Part shown: one piece after another, positions 51,465-62,492 of the stretch
Position numbering within the stretch: the stretch's first letter is position 1
Layout of the letters: each line of letters starts with the position of its first letter
NCBI GenBank assembly: GCA_026770025.1
Contig: JAMXDE010000020.1
Location: forward strand, 124,001-188,000
Reading direction: 5' to 3'
Source of the DNA: Craspedostauros australis
Lineage: Eukaryota > Bacillariophyta > Bacillariophyceae > Mastogloiales > Achnanthaceae
Length of the DNA: 64,000 nt
Notes under the pieces: generated by a model
What the model saw: the letters and a program-made list of their open reading frames with translations, nothing else
Told to the model about the DNA's origin: nothing
The model's database searches: none
Translations under genes and position numbers: made by a program

Positions 51465-52767
51465 GACTGAAAGTGAAAGAGAAACTGAGAGAGGGCGAAT
51501 GTCTGCGTGCATTTAGGTGCAAGCATGGTCCAACACCACGGCACAGACCTCATGCCAGTTGAATCGGCTTCGACGTTTCCATCATCGTGTCCTGTACTGT
51601 GGCTGTTAGCGAATGTTCACTGGGCCGAAACACGATGCGGAATCGGAAAGAAGCAGAATTGACTGGTCACGTGGTTGGAATGCAACATACTTTACTCTGC
51701 TCCATGGTGCATGTGCCAGAACAACACCGAAAAAACAACAAGCACATCCGAGTGTTGGTTTCGACATCGTTCGCCAGGCAACATGACGAGAGTGCGAGTA
51801 CCCCACGATGCAAAAGGCACGCTCCAGAGGTAAAATGCGACAGGGTGTGCTACATACTGGACGCTGCATCCTGTGTCCAAGCGGAACGCGACCCAAGCGG
51901 CCCGTAAAAGTAAACAGTTGTCATAGAAAGAAAAGAAACGAATATTAGCGCAATATAGCTCAAGGAGATGTGATGTTGTCGCCAGTCAGCTCGCTCGACC
52001 CTACCACGACTGCAACTGCGACTTCCACTGAAACTGAAACTATACCTACAACCAATGAAAGTACCCATCTACACTCGCAGAGTCTCAAACGATTGCTCTC
52101 AACGAGGGCTCCTGGCGTTGTTTCTCCAGGAGTCATTCGAGCCACGGAAAGAGAGATGCATGTTGCAATCGTGAACAGGCTGAGGACAACCCCGAGCAGC
52201 CCTGCAATCCGCGAACTCCTGACGTGCGAGTACATGCTCTTGCATGCGCAACGTTTGAAGCCAAGGATTGACATCGATGAAAGCACATGAAGAGTGCGTT
52301 GTACAATTTGAGATGGGAGAATTAACAGCTGGCAAGCCGAGATTATTAAGTTTGGGTTGTATGATTCCTGTATCTTGGTTGCCATGTGGATGCAATTTTG
52401 AAGCTTACTGGTATGGTGGCCATGTCCATGTCCATACGAATATCCACGCATGGATTTGTGCGTACTCGTGCTGGCCCGATCGCAAGGCTGCCAAGCGCTT
52501 CATGCTGCCTTTCGCACAAGACCAGACGTAGCTACTAACGTAGTACATGCAGGCACCAAAACGTTGGAATACTCGTGCGAGTACATGTACCACTCTGCCA
52601 TTTCAAAGTGCGCGCGCATGTGGCAGCCCAAGCGTGAACGGAGCAGATGGAAATCGCGGGAGCAGATACGTACCCTTGGCAGTATCGGTATGGTATGCTA
52701 TGGCATGGTTCCCCACTACGATATGTCTCCATGTCGTGCTTGCACAAGTGCTAGTACGGATGCCTCT
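51465..52767. other. Intergenic region, about 1.3 kb
   Basis: 3' flanks of the glutaredoxin-like gene (plus) and ATG11 (minus). Apart from the small ORF at 51973-52290 listed separately, nothing is supported. Confidence 0.45.
51973..52290 (+). CDS. Possible small protein, 105 aa, unrecognised
   Basis: ATG 51973 opens MLSPVSSLDP, followed by a Thr/Glu-rich stretch and a helical basic part (SPGVIRATEREMHVAIVNRL ... IRELLTCEYMLLHAQRL). The second half reads like a small folded helical domain, but there is no known family, no flanking support, and third-position bias is weak. It could equally be chance. Confidence 0.3.
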   Translation: MLSPVSSLDPTTTATATSTETETIPTTNESTHLHSQSLKRLLSTRAPGVVSPGVIRATEREMHVAIVNRLRTTPSSPAIRELLTCEYMLLHAQRLKPRIDIDEST

Positions 52768-55368
52768 TCATCCCTGGTGGGATTTCAGCACTTCCACCGT
52801 GAGCACGTGGTACTTCATCCCAGTGTGCAAACCAAATGGATCCTTATCCTGAGCGGTCTTTTCTTCTTGATAGATGATGCGCCCTACGATGAAGTCGGGA
52901 TTGCCCTCGATTCCTTCCCTGGACAAGTACCGGTGCGGACAGCTGGTGTGGAAGGCCAAGTAACGGCGTTTGCCACCGGAGTCTTGACCCGTTGGCATGA
53001 ACAGAGCCACGTCGCCTATGGACAGGCTGGAGTGACTGATCTTGTCATCTGGTTTGGACTGCTCCGCCATCTTCAAACCAAGCTCCTTTTCAGCTCTCTG
53101 CGCACGTGCTGTCATGCCTTCCAGCTGTTTCCGCAGCGAATCCATCTCCGCCATGTTCGCGCTGGCCTTTGATGCGGAAACGTCGACGTACGAACGCGGT
53201 GCCTTTCCGCCAAGCTGATCAATTTGCTGTCGAAGCATCTCATTTTCGTAAGCCAGCGTCTTCCTCTCAGCTTCGTCCGCCGCGCCAGTCCCTGGATCCA
53301 TGATGACATCGTCGTTAGCGGATGTTTCATCAGCGCTGACGATGAGCTGGTCTGGATTGTGCGCCGCTGCAGCACCGGCTGGAGCTCCGGTCTCTGGCAC
53401 TGCTGCGTCGGCTGCTGTTGTTGCCGTAGCGGCGGTGGTCGCTGTGATGTGAGACATTTTGTCGGCAGGTTGGGGCTGGCTGCTTTCGGCGGTCAGGGAC
53501 GATGCGCTGCTGATGCCGCCCTCCTGGCCACCCATCATGGAGGTATCAGTTCCCTCAGGGTTTTCAGGCGATGCGATATCCGGCAGCATCTCGGTCTCGG
53601 CAAGAGCTGGAATTTGGGGTGTGAAGAGCGGTGGCGGGGTGGCCAGCGTTGGGACGAAGATTTCGAAGAACGGTGGCATGAGGTGCCGGCCCGTTCCTCT
53701 GAGGAACTTCTCGCGTGACTTCACCTCATCGGATCGCATCAACGCAAGACGCTCCACCATGGCTGTGGACGACGCAACCACGGCTTGCCCATAAGCCTTT
53801 CGTCGTTTCAACTCGCTGAGGAAGTCCTTGTAGGACGAGCTGAGTTCGGCCACGTGCTCCAGGTGCGCCATGTTTTCGCACTGGCGATTCAAGGCATCCT
53901 TGAGGACCCCGACGCTGGACAGCATTCTTTGGATGGACGACTGGGCAACGCTCACCTCGCGCAGCCGGACCTTCATCCGTTGCATGATGTCCGTCTTCGC
54001 GTTGGCCACCTTCAGCATCAGTGTTTGGAATTGCTTATCATCGGCCTCCATCGCCGGTATCAGTTGCTGCGATGTGGTAGACAGCTCCTGCAAGGGCGTG
54101 AATGCGTTCTGGACCTTGGCGCTCACGGCGCCCGTCGCGTTTCCATCATCATTGAGCGCATCCATCACAATCTTCATCACTTTCCCGTGATCTCTCGTGA
54201 GCTCTTCCAGCCGCTTCGCCTGTCTGTCGCGAATGCCCTGGCAAGTTGTCCCCACTTCGTCCGATAGAGATTGGATCTCAGCCTCCGTCAGCAAGTCCTT
54301 GCGGGTTTCTTCCTCCCGCAACGACGGAGATCCCAGCCGAGAGAAGGTGGTCTCCAACTCCGAGTACAACGACAGGAGACGCTGGTGTGAAGTCTGGCAC
54401 TGCTGCGCCCATGCGCGTTCCTGTTCGACGGGCACCGTGTCGAGCAGCGTCTCCATGATCCTGCCGGAACCGCGAGCGATCTGCACGAGCGATGGATGCA
54501 GGGGAATGGTGCCAAGGTTGGACAGCACGGATTCAAACTTCTGAAGCAACGCCGAATGTGAAGCAATTTTGGACTGGAACATCGATGAGAATCCCGATCG
54601 TGTCCTGGTGGCGCCATTGAAGTGATCCGAGAGGTTGGAGACGGCCGCACGCAGCGCTCTGGCCATGATGGCCTGCTCCTGCACGCACTGTCGGCAAGCC
54701 GTGAGGCGCATATCGGCTCCATCTGCCAGAACTCTGCCTTGAGCGAGGAAGAGCACGAACTGGCGCTCGTATGCCACAAGGGCATGGTGCAGAGGCTGGG
54801 CGGCTGCGGCAGATTGGGTCATGTTGAGTGCGGTGCTACCGGGCACGTCAGTTGGCAAAACGATCTCGTTCGGTTCCAGCCGGCATGGCGCTGGATCCGG
54901 CGCGTTCTCGGACAACGCACGTTTGGAAAACAAGAAAAGTCTGCGGGCGCCTGTACGTTCTGTGTTGGTGAGCAACTGGCGGTGGGTCTTTCGTCGTTCT
55001 CTGGAGTCACTCGCTCCGTCGGGCTTGTTGGTGGCATCTTCCGCGACAGCAGCTGGGTCGTCTTCTGCGTCGCCGAGTCTCAAGGAATTCAGAACTTCTT
55101 CCGACTGCAACGTGCTGTCTTTGGGCACCTTATACGGCGGACCCAAGAGCAGTATCTGGTCCGAAGTCGGGACTGCGGCCGCCAAGTGAGCGCGGATATT
55201 GGCGACGCTGTTGGTGTGGTGTGGTATCGCGAATGGGCGGAGGTCGTGCGGAGCGGATGAGTCGGAGGCACGCCGCCAAAGCGAAACGAAGCAAGCCGGA
55301 TGCGAAGTGGAAGCCGCGAGATACCATTTCGGTACCGTGGGACCAAGCACACGAGAAGATCGAGGCAT
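52768..55368 (-). CDS. ATG11: Autophagy scaffold ATG11 / FIP200 (RB1CC1) homologue, 866 aa
   Basis: The first ATG is 55368 (MPRSSRVLGPTVPKWYLA); the longer open frame starts without ATG. The N-terminus suggests a ubiquitin-like fold, as in FIP200 (SVANIRAHLAAAV, SDQILLLGPPYKV). Residues 180-560 are helical and coiled, in the position of the ATG17-like region (FSSMFQSKIASHSALLQKFE, TFSRLGSPSLREEE). A disordered Ala/Thr/Gly region and a coiled coil (MAEMDSLRKQLEGMTARAQR) follow. The final about 110 residues are diagnostic: DVALFMPTG, YLAFHTSCPHRYLS, FIVGRIIYQEEKTA and KYHVLTVEVL match the C-terminal ATG11/claw domain that binds cargo receptors. ATG11/FIP200 organises the ATG1/ULK kinase complex for selective autophagy at the phagophore. 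Single exon. Confidence 0.85.
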   Translation of the reverse strand: MPRSSRVLGPTVPKWYLAASTSHPACFVSLWRRASDSSAPHDLRPFAIPHHTNSVANIRAHLAAAVPTSDQILLLGPPYKVPKDSTLQSEEVLNSLRLGDAEDDPAAVAEDATNKPDGASDSRERRKTHRQLLTNTERTGARRLFLFSKRALSENAPDPAPCRLEPNEIVLPTDVPGSTALNMTQSAAAAQPLHHALVAYERQFVLFLAQGRVLADGADMRLTACRQCVQEQAIMARALRAAVSNLSDHFNGATRTRSGFSSMFQSKIASHSALLQKFESVLSNLGTIPLHPSLVQIARGSGRIMETLLDTVPVEQERAWAQQCQTSHQRLLSLYSELETTFSRLGSPSLREEETRKDLLTEAEIQSLSDEVGTTCQGIRDRQAKRLEELTRDHGKVMKIVMDALNDDGNATGAVSAKVQNAFTPLQELSTTSQQLIPAMEADDKQFQTLMLKVANAKTDIMQRMKVRLREVSVAQSSIQRMLSSVGVLKDALNRQCENMAHLEHVAELSSSYKDFLSELKRRKAYGQAVVASSTAMVERLALMRSDEVKSREKFLRGTGRHLMPPFFEIFVPTLATPPPLFTPQIPALAETEMLPDIASPENPEGTDTSMMGGQEGGISSASSLTAESSQPQPADKMSHITATTAATATTAADAAVPETGAPAGAAAAHNPDQLIVSADETSANDDVIMDPGTGAADEAERKTLAYENEMLRQQIDQLGGKAPRSYVDVSASKASANMAEMDSLRKQLEGMTARAQRAEKELGLKMAEQSKPDDKISHSSLSIGDVALFMPTGQDSGGKRRYLAFHTSCPHRYLSREGIEGNPDFIVGRIIYQEEKTAQDKDPFGLHTGMKYHVLTVEVLKSHQG

Positions 55369-57032
55369 GAACGACCGGTGTTGGCGAGGAGAGCAAGGAG
55401 AAGAGAACAGAAGGATGAGGTCAGATGTTAGATGTGACAACGAAGAGGATGGCAACGCTCCTTGTAGTAGCAAGGTGGCAGTGACCACGTGACAACCTAG
55501 ATGGTCGCAGTTGCTTTGTAAGCGATTGCATCGCTTTGCATCATGGAAGAACAGATCTTTCGTTCAACGGAAAAGTGCAATGCAATGCGATGCCCAATTT
55601 CTCTGGCAGTCAGCCTCCTGCTTTGGTTTGCCGAGAGCACAGCATCATCAACCAGCATACTAGTGGTCAGCAGCAACAGCAGCAGCAGCAGCAGCAACAA
55701 CAGGAACAGGAACGCTAGCAACACCAATCGTGGGTCGTTCAGATGCGAGATGCTATTCCTCGCGGCTCTTGTGGCAACGATGAGCACGAAAACAGTGGGC
55801 GCCACTCACGTGAGTTCTGCCGGGTGCAAAGGTATCGTGTAGGAAAGGCCCGTGCTGGCGGCAAGCACCCGGATAGTCACCGTCTGCGATGATGTTGGGG
55901 GCATGGATGACACCGCAGCTGGTCCTTGTGTGGAGGCGACCGGCAACACAGCCGCAGCTGCTGGTGGCGTGGCCATCGTGCCTTGCCTTCTGTTGACGCG
56001 CGGAGCGTTGTCTCCCAGCTCCAGTTTCAGTGTCTGTCCTCGCCTCCCCTCGTCGCGGTCCTCCGCGCAGCTGGCTCCCTTCTACTGCGTGCCTTGCGGG
56101 TTTGTGCCTGCTCTCTTCTGTGTTCTGCGTTCTGCGTTGCGCAACACGGGTTTTCTGTGTCCTGGGTCCTCCTTCTGCTTCTGCTTCGTGTGTTTGTGAT
56201 GGCTCTGAGGGTTCTGCCCTCGTTCTCCTCTCTGTGTGTTGGTTCTCGTGCTGTGTCTCCAGTGCCAGTCTTTCACACAGTCTCTGTCACCGTGTCTTCT
56301 GCGTGTGTCAACTCCCGCGTTTCCGAAGAATTGATTCTTCTCTATTTTGATGTGTGTCCAGCGAAGACACGTCTTGTGTGCGCATTCGCATGTCTCAACT
56401 CGAAGATCGTTCGTGTGTTTTGTGTCGTGTTCTGTTCTGTCGTGTGCTTTTCCGCTGCATTTTGTCGTGTTTTTTGTGTCGTGGTGTTTTGCACTGCGCC
56501 TCTTCACCCAAACCCGCGTGGGTCTTTTTGCTGTGGATCACGAATGGATCGCTTCGACTCGAGTAAGTCGCTCTCGCAATTCCTTCGTTGTGATTATGAC
56601 AGTAATGCGCTTGAAACGTACAGAAATATCTCGATCGAATGGGTCCAAAAAACATAATTGTATCGATAATCATACAATTGTTTCGTCTCGATTTGATACT
56701 GTGTGAAAATGGTTAAAAAAGGAGCGAACTGGTTCACACACGTGCCACAACAGGAGCGATACTTCGCCTTCACAAAGGCTACGCTCTCCACCTCCCTCCA
56801 GTCCGCCACAGGCGAGGGACCTCACAACCACCCACGCAATCACCAACACAATCACCAAGGCAACCACACGAAGATTATACGCCTGTATCACACGAGTGGA
56901 GAGAAAGGGAGAGAGGCTGACGAGCAGTCCCATCCCATACTCGCCCGCATGCGGAGCGTCCGGAGGAACACTCTCTTGGGACACGCCGAGGAGGCCATTT
57001 CCCATTTCTCGCGATTGAGACACGTTCCTGCC
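55369..57032. other. Intergenic region, about 1.66 kb
   Basis: Divergent region between ATG11 and NTAQ1. The middle (about 56000-56550) is rich in TTCTGTGT/TCGTGT-type pyrimidine-purine mixes that open long but meaningless Cys/Phe/Val-rich ORFs. The NTAQ1 frame is open back to an ATG at 56709. One small ORF with a hydrophobic start is listed separately. Confidence 0.45.
55543..55842 (+). CDS. Possible short ORF or first exon with hydrophobic leader
   Basis: ATG 55543 opens a 99-aa frame. MRCPISLAVSLLLWFAEST, 14 residues in, looks like a signal peptide and is followed by a Ser/Asn run. A good donor-like GTGAGT follows GCCACTCAC near 55809, so it might be a first exon, but I could not find a convincing second exon. 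No homologue recognised. Confidence 0.25.
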   Translation: MEEQIFRSTEKCNAMRCPISLAVSLLLWFAESTASSTSILVVSSNSSSSSSNNRNRNASNTNRGSFRCEMLFLAALVATMSTKTVGATHVSSAGCKGIV

Positions 57033-58395
57033 ATGGCCGACCACGATCACGATCGTCAGCAACCGAATCAGCATCAGCAACCGTATCAGCAACAGCAACA
57101 GGAGTTGCATGCATCCATCGGCGAACTGCAGGCCGCCCAAACTGCATTGGAAACACCTGCGGATCAGGAACTTCGCGTGCCATGCTACTGCGAGGAGAAT
57201 GTGTGGAGGCTGGCGTACCGCAAGCTGCACGAGCAATCGCAACATGCTCACATGGAGCACTGCGACTCCAATGCCCGCAATAGCACCAATGATGCCGTGT
57301 CCAACACAACGCATTACGTCATCTTCATTTCCAACTCGAAGAAATGCGTTCCCATGTTCCATCAGCGAGCATCCTCGCAGTCCGTGTCGAAGGCGTGCTT
57401 TTGGGATTACCATGTCATACTGATGGAGGTCACCACGGCACACGTCACCACGACCGAATATTCATCGAAGCCACATGCGCAATCCAGGATCTATGATATT
57501 GACAGCCACTTGCCGTATCCATGTTCCTTGGAGATGTACCTCGATCGGAGCTTTCCGGATCTCAACGATTTGCCACCAGCATTCGCACCCATGTTCCGGT
57601 AGGTCTAGCTCTCTCTCTCTCTCTCTCGATCCATGCATCTGATGGGGTCCGCAGCATTGCAAGATGAAGCAACGGAGATGAAGAGGATGATGGATGAGCA
57701 ATGCAGGGCAAACTTGTCCGAGTGCAACATGAACGACCGTCAGCATCCAAGCATGCTGCGAAGTCCTGTTTGGCTATATGCGTGCATCCCTCTGTGTGCC
57801 TGCCTGACTGCATCCTCTTCATTTGAGGTATAAAGGAAAGCCAGCATTGCGCATGCACTTACACTGACCATACCATACCATACTCCAACTTACCTCTTTT
57901 AAATTGTGATGCGATTCCTCACCCTCTGCATTTTGAAATTGGTACTCTTCCACCGCCCTCACGTACCTGTCACGCCACGTTTTCCCGATGATCTCCTTCC
58001 ACATGCTCAAACCTCATGGACACCATTTGGACACGACTGATAATAACGATTGTGGTTGTCAACTCTAACACGCATACGCATATGCATATGTACGCACTCT
58101 GCCCGTAATGTATGGTGTGAACAGAGTTGTAAGAGCAACCGACTTTCTCCACCATTTTTCCAGCGATCGGATGCACATGTACGATGGAGACACGGAGACT
58201 TGGTCGGCAACACCGCCGTCGTACAAATCCATTCAACGGAATGGTTGTTCCAGCAACCTCTTCGATTTTGTCAGCATGGCAGAGCTTGCGATTGATCTTT
58301 CAGGCGGAGACAGCGAAAAGAAGAAGAGCGCGGCGATCGTGCAGGGGATCAGCAAAGTATACACCTTGCATAAACTTAGGGGCTGCTTTCTATAG
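57033..58395 (+). CDS. NTAQ1: Protein N-terminal glutamine amidohydrolase NTAQ1 (WDYG-type), two exons, 278 aa
   Basis: Exon 1 is 57033-57598 and exon 2 is 58125-58395; the intron 57599-58124 begins GTAGGT and ends GAACAG, phase 2. I chose ATG 57033 (gccATGG, MADHDHDRQQ) over the upstream in-frame ATG 56709, whose extension looks like UTR. After a His/Gln-rich head, the enzyme begins CYCEENVWRL with nucleophile Cys53. WDYHVIL supplies His127 and IYDIDSHLPYPC supplies Asp155, the Cys-His-Asp triad known for NTAQ1. Exon 2 restores VVRATDFLHHFSSDRMHM and the Pro-rich loop, and ends YTLHKLRGCFL. NTAQ1 converts N-terminal Gln to Glu, creating a substrate for arginylation in the Arg/N-degron pathway. 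Cytosolic and nuclear. Confidence 0.92.
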
Positions 58396-58618
58396 CATAC
58401 GTTTGCTGCAAGGTTCATATAGTAGAGTCGAGCAGGGCATTCTGCCAGGACAGGACTGGAACTCTTTGCTCGAGTGTGCACACTGTACATCTGTTCTGCC
58501 TTGTCTCGTATTGTTTACAGAATGAAGATTGGCATTGCAGGTATGGACTCTTGTGTGCTTGGCGCAGTCCTGCGTAGGACCTCTGTTCCGTTTCCCAAAT
58601 CATTGGCTTTGACGACTC

Positions 58619-59723
58619 TCATGACTCGTCAGCCTTTGGAACAATATTGCTTTCTACCCGCATGTGATTGGCCAGCATCCGAATGGCAATGTCCACACTC
58701 TGACCTGTTTCGGAATTGACGATGATATCGGCACAAGTCTTGCTGGGTTCCACGAATTGGGAATGCATGGGTTTGACGGTCGTCTGGTACTGTTCCGTGA
58801 TGGACTCCAATGTGCGACCGCGCTCCACCGTATCTCGTGCAATTCTTCGCACGACGCGGGTGTCCGCATCGGCATCCTGCAATAGCAATGTGGTCGTATG
58901 AAACGACGTATCAGATGCGCGAGGTGTGGAAGGAAGATGATGAAGAGGCGAAGGATTGGCTCGGCCAGTTAGATATCCATTTGTTTGTTCGACCATTCGT
59001 TCAGTCTCTCGGTTCGACCGTTGATCCATTCTACCAGCGGTATGCACATTCCGCGGCAGATTCTTAGCCATGCGCAAGACCAGCTTTGCCCTTCAATAGA
59101 TCGCAAAGCCGACACTGCAACGACTGCTGGGCAATGACATCTAGCCTATTGAGTACTATGTGGTGGCGTAGATCCCATTGCCCGTGATACGCATGCTGGC
59201 ACTATCTTGTATTCCCTCGCTGGGTCGAGCCAATGTTGATGAGCATACATATTTGCACAAACAAGCAAACAAGCGAACAAGCGAACAAGCAAACAAGCAG
59301 ACAGATGTAGCGCGCGGAACGACGTACCACAAAGACCTTGATATCCATTTCCTTGCAAAGATCAACATCGGTGAAGATGAGGATGCCTTCGACCAAGAGT
59401 ATTCTCTTGGGATGTACGAGGGTCGTGATCTCCGTGCGGCTGTGCGTCGTGAAATCGTAATTGGGCAAGGCTGCGCAGTCCCCTCGCTTGAGCTGGCGGA
59501 TGTGCTCCACCAGCAACGGGGTGTCCAAGCTATCGGGATGGTCGAAGTTGACCTTGCCGCGTTCTTCGATCGTCTTGGAGGACAGGTCCTTGTAGTAATG
59601 ATCGTGGGTGAGGTATACCACGTTGGGTGCGCCACCCAGCTCCGTGAAGAGCCGTCGCGCGAGGGTGGATTTGCCGGCGCCTGTTCCGCCTGCGATTCCG
59701 AGGGTGATCATCGGTTTTGACAT
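58619..59723 (-). CDS. Uridine (uridine/cytidine) kinase, two exons, 217 aa
   Basis: Exon 1 is 59723-59328 and exon 2 is 58876-58619; the intron 59327-58877 runs GTACGTCG to CTATTGCAG, phase 0. The start [13 protein letters not shown] is the first ATG. Walker A is GGTGAGKST (residues 12-20). Family blocks follow: [24 protein letters not shown], the substrate segment [12 protein letters not shown], and LLVEGILIF. Exon 2 restores [20 protein letters not shown] (across the junction, the lid region) and [17 protein letters not shown], ending in the helical C-terminus. It phosphorylates uridine and cytidine with a nucleoside triphosphate in pyrimidine salvage. Length is standard for the single-domain enzyme. 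The intron holds an 8-bp tandem repeat. Confidence 0.93.
59261..59300. repeat. 8-bp tandem repeat in the uridine kinase intron
   Basis: Five consecutive units of ACAAGCAA/ACAAGCGA from 59261. Confidence 0.9.
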
Positions 59724-60561
59724 GGTCCACAATTGAGAGGTGATGCTCTTGTTCTTGTTCTTGTTTGCTACGCAGTGAAGTTCCGGTTCAACTCTCCTGT
59801 TCAAACTAGCGCCAAGTTGTGACGACGGTTGTTAAAAGTATTATTCTGTGTAATGGATTGAAGTGAGCGCACTGATACTCAACAGCCACTCTACCATGGC
59901 ATCAATGATCTGTTGGTGAGGGTTACATCAACGAGATGAGCAGTATGTGTGCGGTACAAGTAGTCGTACCTCACAGATCTTCGTTCGTCCAGAACACAAC
60001 CATCACCATCGCCGTGACTCCGGAGACATCAATCTCGATTTCCCCGATCCTCCCATCCAAAAATGATGTCTGTTGTGATCCAGTTGGTCCATTTTCTGTG
60101 TTCCATTCAGGAACAATCAATCCCGAGTTACGAATCTTGATGAATTTGGTCACGAATCTGGTGCAACACGTTCGAGGAACTCGTTTTGGCATCAAAAACG
60201 GCCTCCTTGACACCACACCGCGAAAAAGAGTGCGAGAGAGCAACGAGGAACAACAGAGACCTCTTCTGCCATCGTTGTGCGTCCTTGACTTTTGCACGAG
60301 TGCAGATTCTTTGCTCGTACGAACCGCAACCTGTCCGTGTTAAAATACGATTGGTTCCGACCACTCTCTTCGTTGTCTTGGTGTGCCTTGGTGTCTTGAC
60401 ACACTGCTGCCTCATTGATTTGTTCCTTTGTTCGTCTCTTCATTGGTCTTTGATGGAGCGGAACACATCACCATACGACTACTCGTCATTCGCCATCCAT
60501 CATCCGTTGTCGTTCATTGCCACCAACGTGATCCAACGTCGCCCATCGAAGAAGAACAGTC
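59724..60561. other. Divergent intergenic region
   Basis: Between uridine kinase (minus) and the TLC-domain gene (plus); promoters and UTRs expected. Only short overlapping ORFs, none supported. Confidence 0.5.
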
Positions 60562-61938
60562 ATGGTGCTCATCCAAAGGAAGCATCAGGAGTGGAAGGAG
60601 ATCGACCAGCCAAGCGAAGTCATTGCGACTTCACAGCCAACCAAGGTCTCAGGTGGGATCAACAGCAAAGCCAACGGCGACGGCAGCATCAGCGATAGAA
60701 GCAAGTTCGGAGACAGACCAGAAGCGAAGATGAAGGAATCACCGGCAGGCACAGCGACGGCAGCCACGATGCAAGCCGCAGCAACGGAAGATGCAGGAAC
60801 GGAGAATGGAGAGACTCCCGGAGAGTCTCAGGCCAATCCGCTGCTGGAGAAGGAGAGAGTCCCTCAGAACGAAAACGGGGCATCCAGCGGCAACCTCAAC
60901 AGCGGCAACCCTGATGCTAAAGTCAATACCAATGGGAATGGCAATGGCAATGGCAATGGCAATGACAGTCTTGCCAAACAAGACAGCCGAAAGAGCGCCA
61001 CGAAGATCGTGGAAACGATGAAGCAAAAGCTGCCCGATCTGGGAAGTCCATTCCGCGGGATCCGGCAGCGCATCCGGCGGAGACGGTCGCGCTCGGCGCC
61101 ACCGGCATTGCGCCAATCCGTGCTGCAGGAGCATTTCCGAGTGGACCCGGTCAAGAGGGTCGTGCTGCCCGGTGTCCCCAAGCACGACGCTGACTTCGCC
61201 AGGGATGCGCACGACTTCTTCAACCTCATCGTCCTCATCCCCATCATCGCGCTCAACATCATGAACTGGAACTGGGACATCGTCTTCAACATCGGTAGCG
61301 CCAACAACCATGGCGGTGCAAGCAGCGGCAACGGCGGCGTCTCCGTCACAATCCAGGATGCCTGGACAGGAGCATGGTTCGACCTCTTCCTCTATACCAC
61401 CATCCTCTACTTTGTGGTGGACTTGCTTTGGATCCTCGTCATTCCCAACTGCGTCAAGAGCCCTGCCACTATCATCCAGCACCACATGGTCTCGCTCCTG
61501 TACCTCACCTTGCCCTATTCGGTCGAAGACATAAGATTCGGTCTCGGCGTCTGCATGAGCGTTGAGATCAACACCTGGTTCCTCATCGCGAGGCGCGTCT
61601 TCAACAAACAGGGCTTCTCGCCTTGGGTCATTGACCTCAGCTTCGTCTCCTTCCGCGTCAAGCTCATCTCCATCTGCTTCTACATCACGTGGATCTTCAT
61701 CCGCTGCATCATGTTCCCCCTCTTCCTCGTTGTCATCGTGGAGAGATGGTGGAAGCAATCGGCGGACACCGGGACGTACTTCACTATTGAACTCATGGGG
61801 TTGGCGCTGCACTCCACCTTCTGCGTCCTCAATCTGAAGTGGACCTACGATCTCATCATGTCCAAGTATCGCTACCTGCGGAGGATTCGGAAGGGAGGCG
61901 CTGCGCATCAAGCATACAAGCCAGACAAGGGACTGTGA
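60562..61938 (+). CDS. TLC-domain multi-pass membrane protein, 458 aa
   Basis: ATG 60562 (agtcATGG) starts a disordered N-terminus of about 200 residues with an Asn-Gly repeat (GNGNGNGNG) and a basic Arg/Ser segment (IRQRIRRRRSRSAPP). The membrane part follows: FFNLIVLIPIIALNIMNW, WFDLFLYTTILYFVVDLLWI, IIQHHMVSLLYLTLPYS, GLGVCMSVEINTWFLIARR, ISICFYITWIFIRCIMFPLF and FTIELMGLALHSTFCVLNL. The His-His pair of IIQHHMVS, the polar VEINTWF helix and the overall topology fit the TRAM-LAG1-CLN8 (TLC) superfamily, closest to the TLCD/TMEM136 type rather than to ceramide synthases, which have a Lag1 motif not seen here. The C-terminus is basic (YRYLRRIRKG). A lipid-handling role in ER or related membranes is likely; the substrate is unknown. 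Confidence 0.78.
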   Translation: MVLIQRKHQEWKEIDQPSEVIATSQPTKVSGGINSKANGDGSISDRSKFGDRPEAKMKESPAGTATAATMQAAATEDAGTENGETPGESQANPLLEKERVPQNENGASSGNLNSGNPDAKVNTNGNGNGNGNGNDSLAKQDSRKSATKIVETMKQKLPDLGSPFRGIRQRIRRRRSRSAPPALRQSVLQEHFRVDPVKRVVLPGVPKHDADFARDAHDFFNLIVLIPIIALNIMNWNWDIVFNIGSANNHGGASSGNGGVSVTIQDAWTGAWFDLFLYTTILYFVVDLLWILVIPNCVKSPATIIQHHMVSLLYLTLPYSVEDIRFGLGVCMSVEINTWFLIARRVFNKQGFSPWVIDLSFVSFRVKLISICFYITWIFIRCIMFPLFLVVIVERWWKQSADTGTYFTIELMGLALHSTFCVLNLKWTYDLIMSKYRYLRRIRKGGAAHQAYKPDKGL

Positions 61939-62492
61939 TCACGCAAACACAAATGCAACCACAAACCCAAACAATATGGAGTGCTCTATTCCAATCAAGA
62001 ATCTATCAGCGAGATCCATGCAGCATGGTCGCATCGACCGCTGATACAAGCGAGCCAGCGACACATCCCCAAACGCAGAGTGACCGTATGCTATGTCTCT
62101 TCGAAGAGCGCCTAGCATTCACGGAGGGTGCAGCCACCACTCACTCACCCAACGCAGCTCAATACAACTCAGCATCACCCCCGATCCTCCTTCGAAAGAA
62201 GCAAACGCAAGAAACAATTGGAATAACAGCACTATTCTGCTCTCTAACAACAAGATAACCTGCAGCAGCAGAACCACGCATCATCATAATCTACGAGTAT
62301 GAGCATGGTACTAATACTATAAGATGGAGCAGAGCAATCGCACTCAATGTCAATAAAGTCAGCAAACGTATTCGAGTAGAGCACATAGAGTAGCGTGGTA
62401 GAGCTAAAGATTGAAGATGCAAAGCGGCATGTGCATTACATCTTGCACTCTCTCCGTCTTCCACTCAGAGCCATTCTCACAGATCATGCCAC
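61939..62492. other. Intergenic region between convergent genes
   Basis: 3' flanks of the TLC-domain gene and WDR18; no supported gene. Confidence 0.5.

Noticed and set aside
55926..56657. 243-codon plus-strand ORF upstream of NTAQ1
   Set aside because: Cys/Val/Phe-rich composition produced by TTCTGTGT-type sequence, no folded domain and poor codon quality.
58990..59050. GGTTCGACC-type match resembling a tRNA B box
   Set aside because: No cloverleaf, A box or acceptor stem can be formed around it; no other tRNA-like site was found in the gaps.
59202..59327. Cys/Leu-rich tail of the uridine kinase first frame
   Set aside because: Encoded by the 8-bp tandem repeat within the intron; splicing at 59327/58876 gives a normal uridine kinase.
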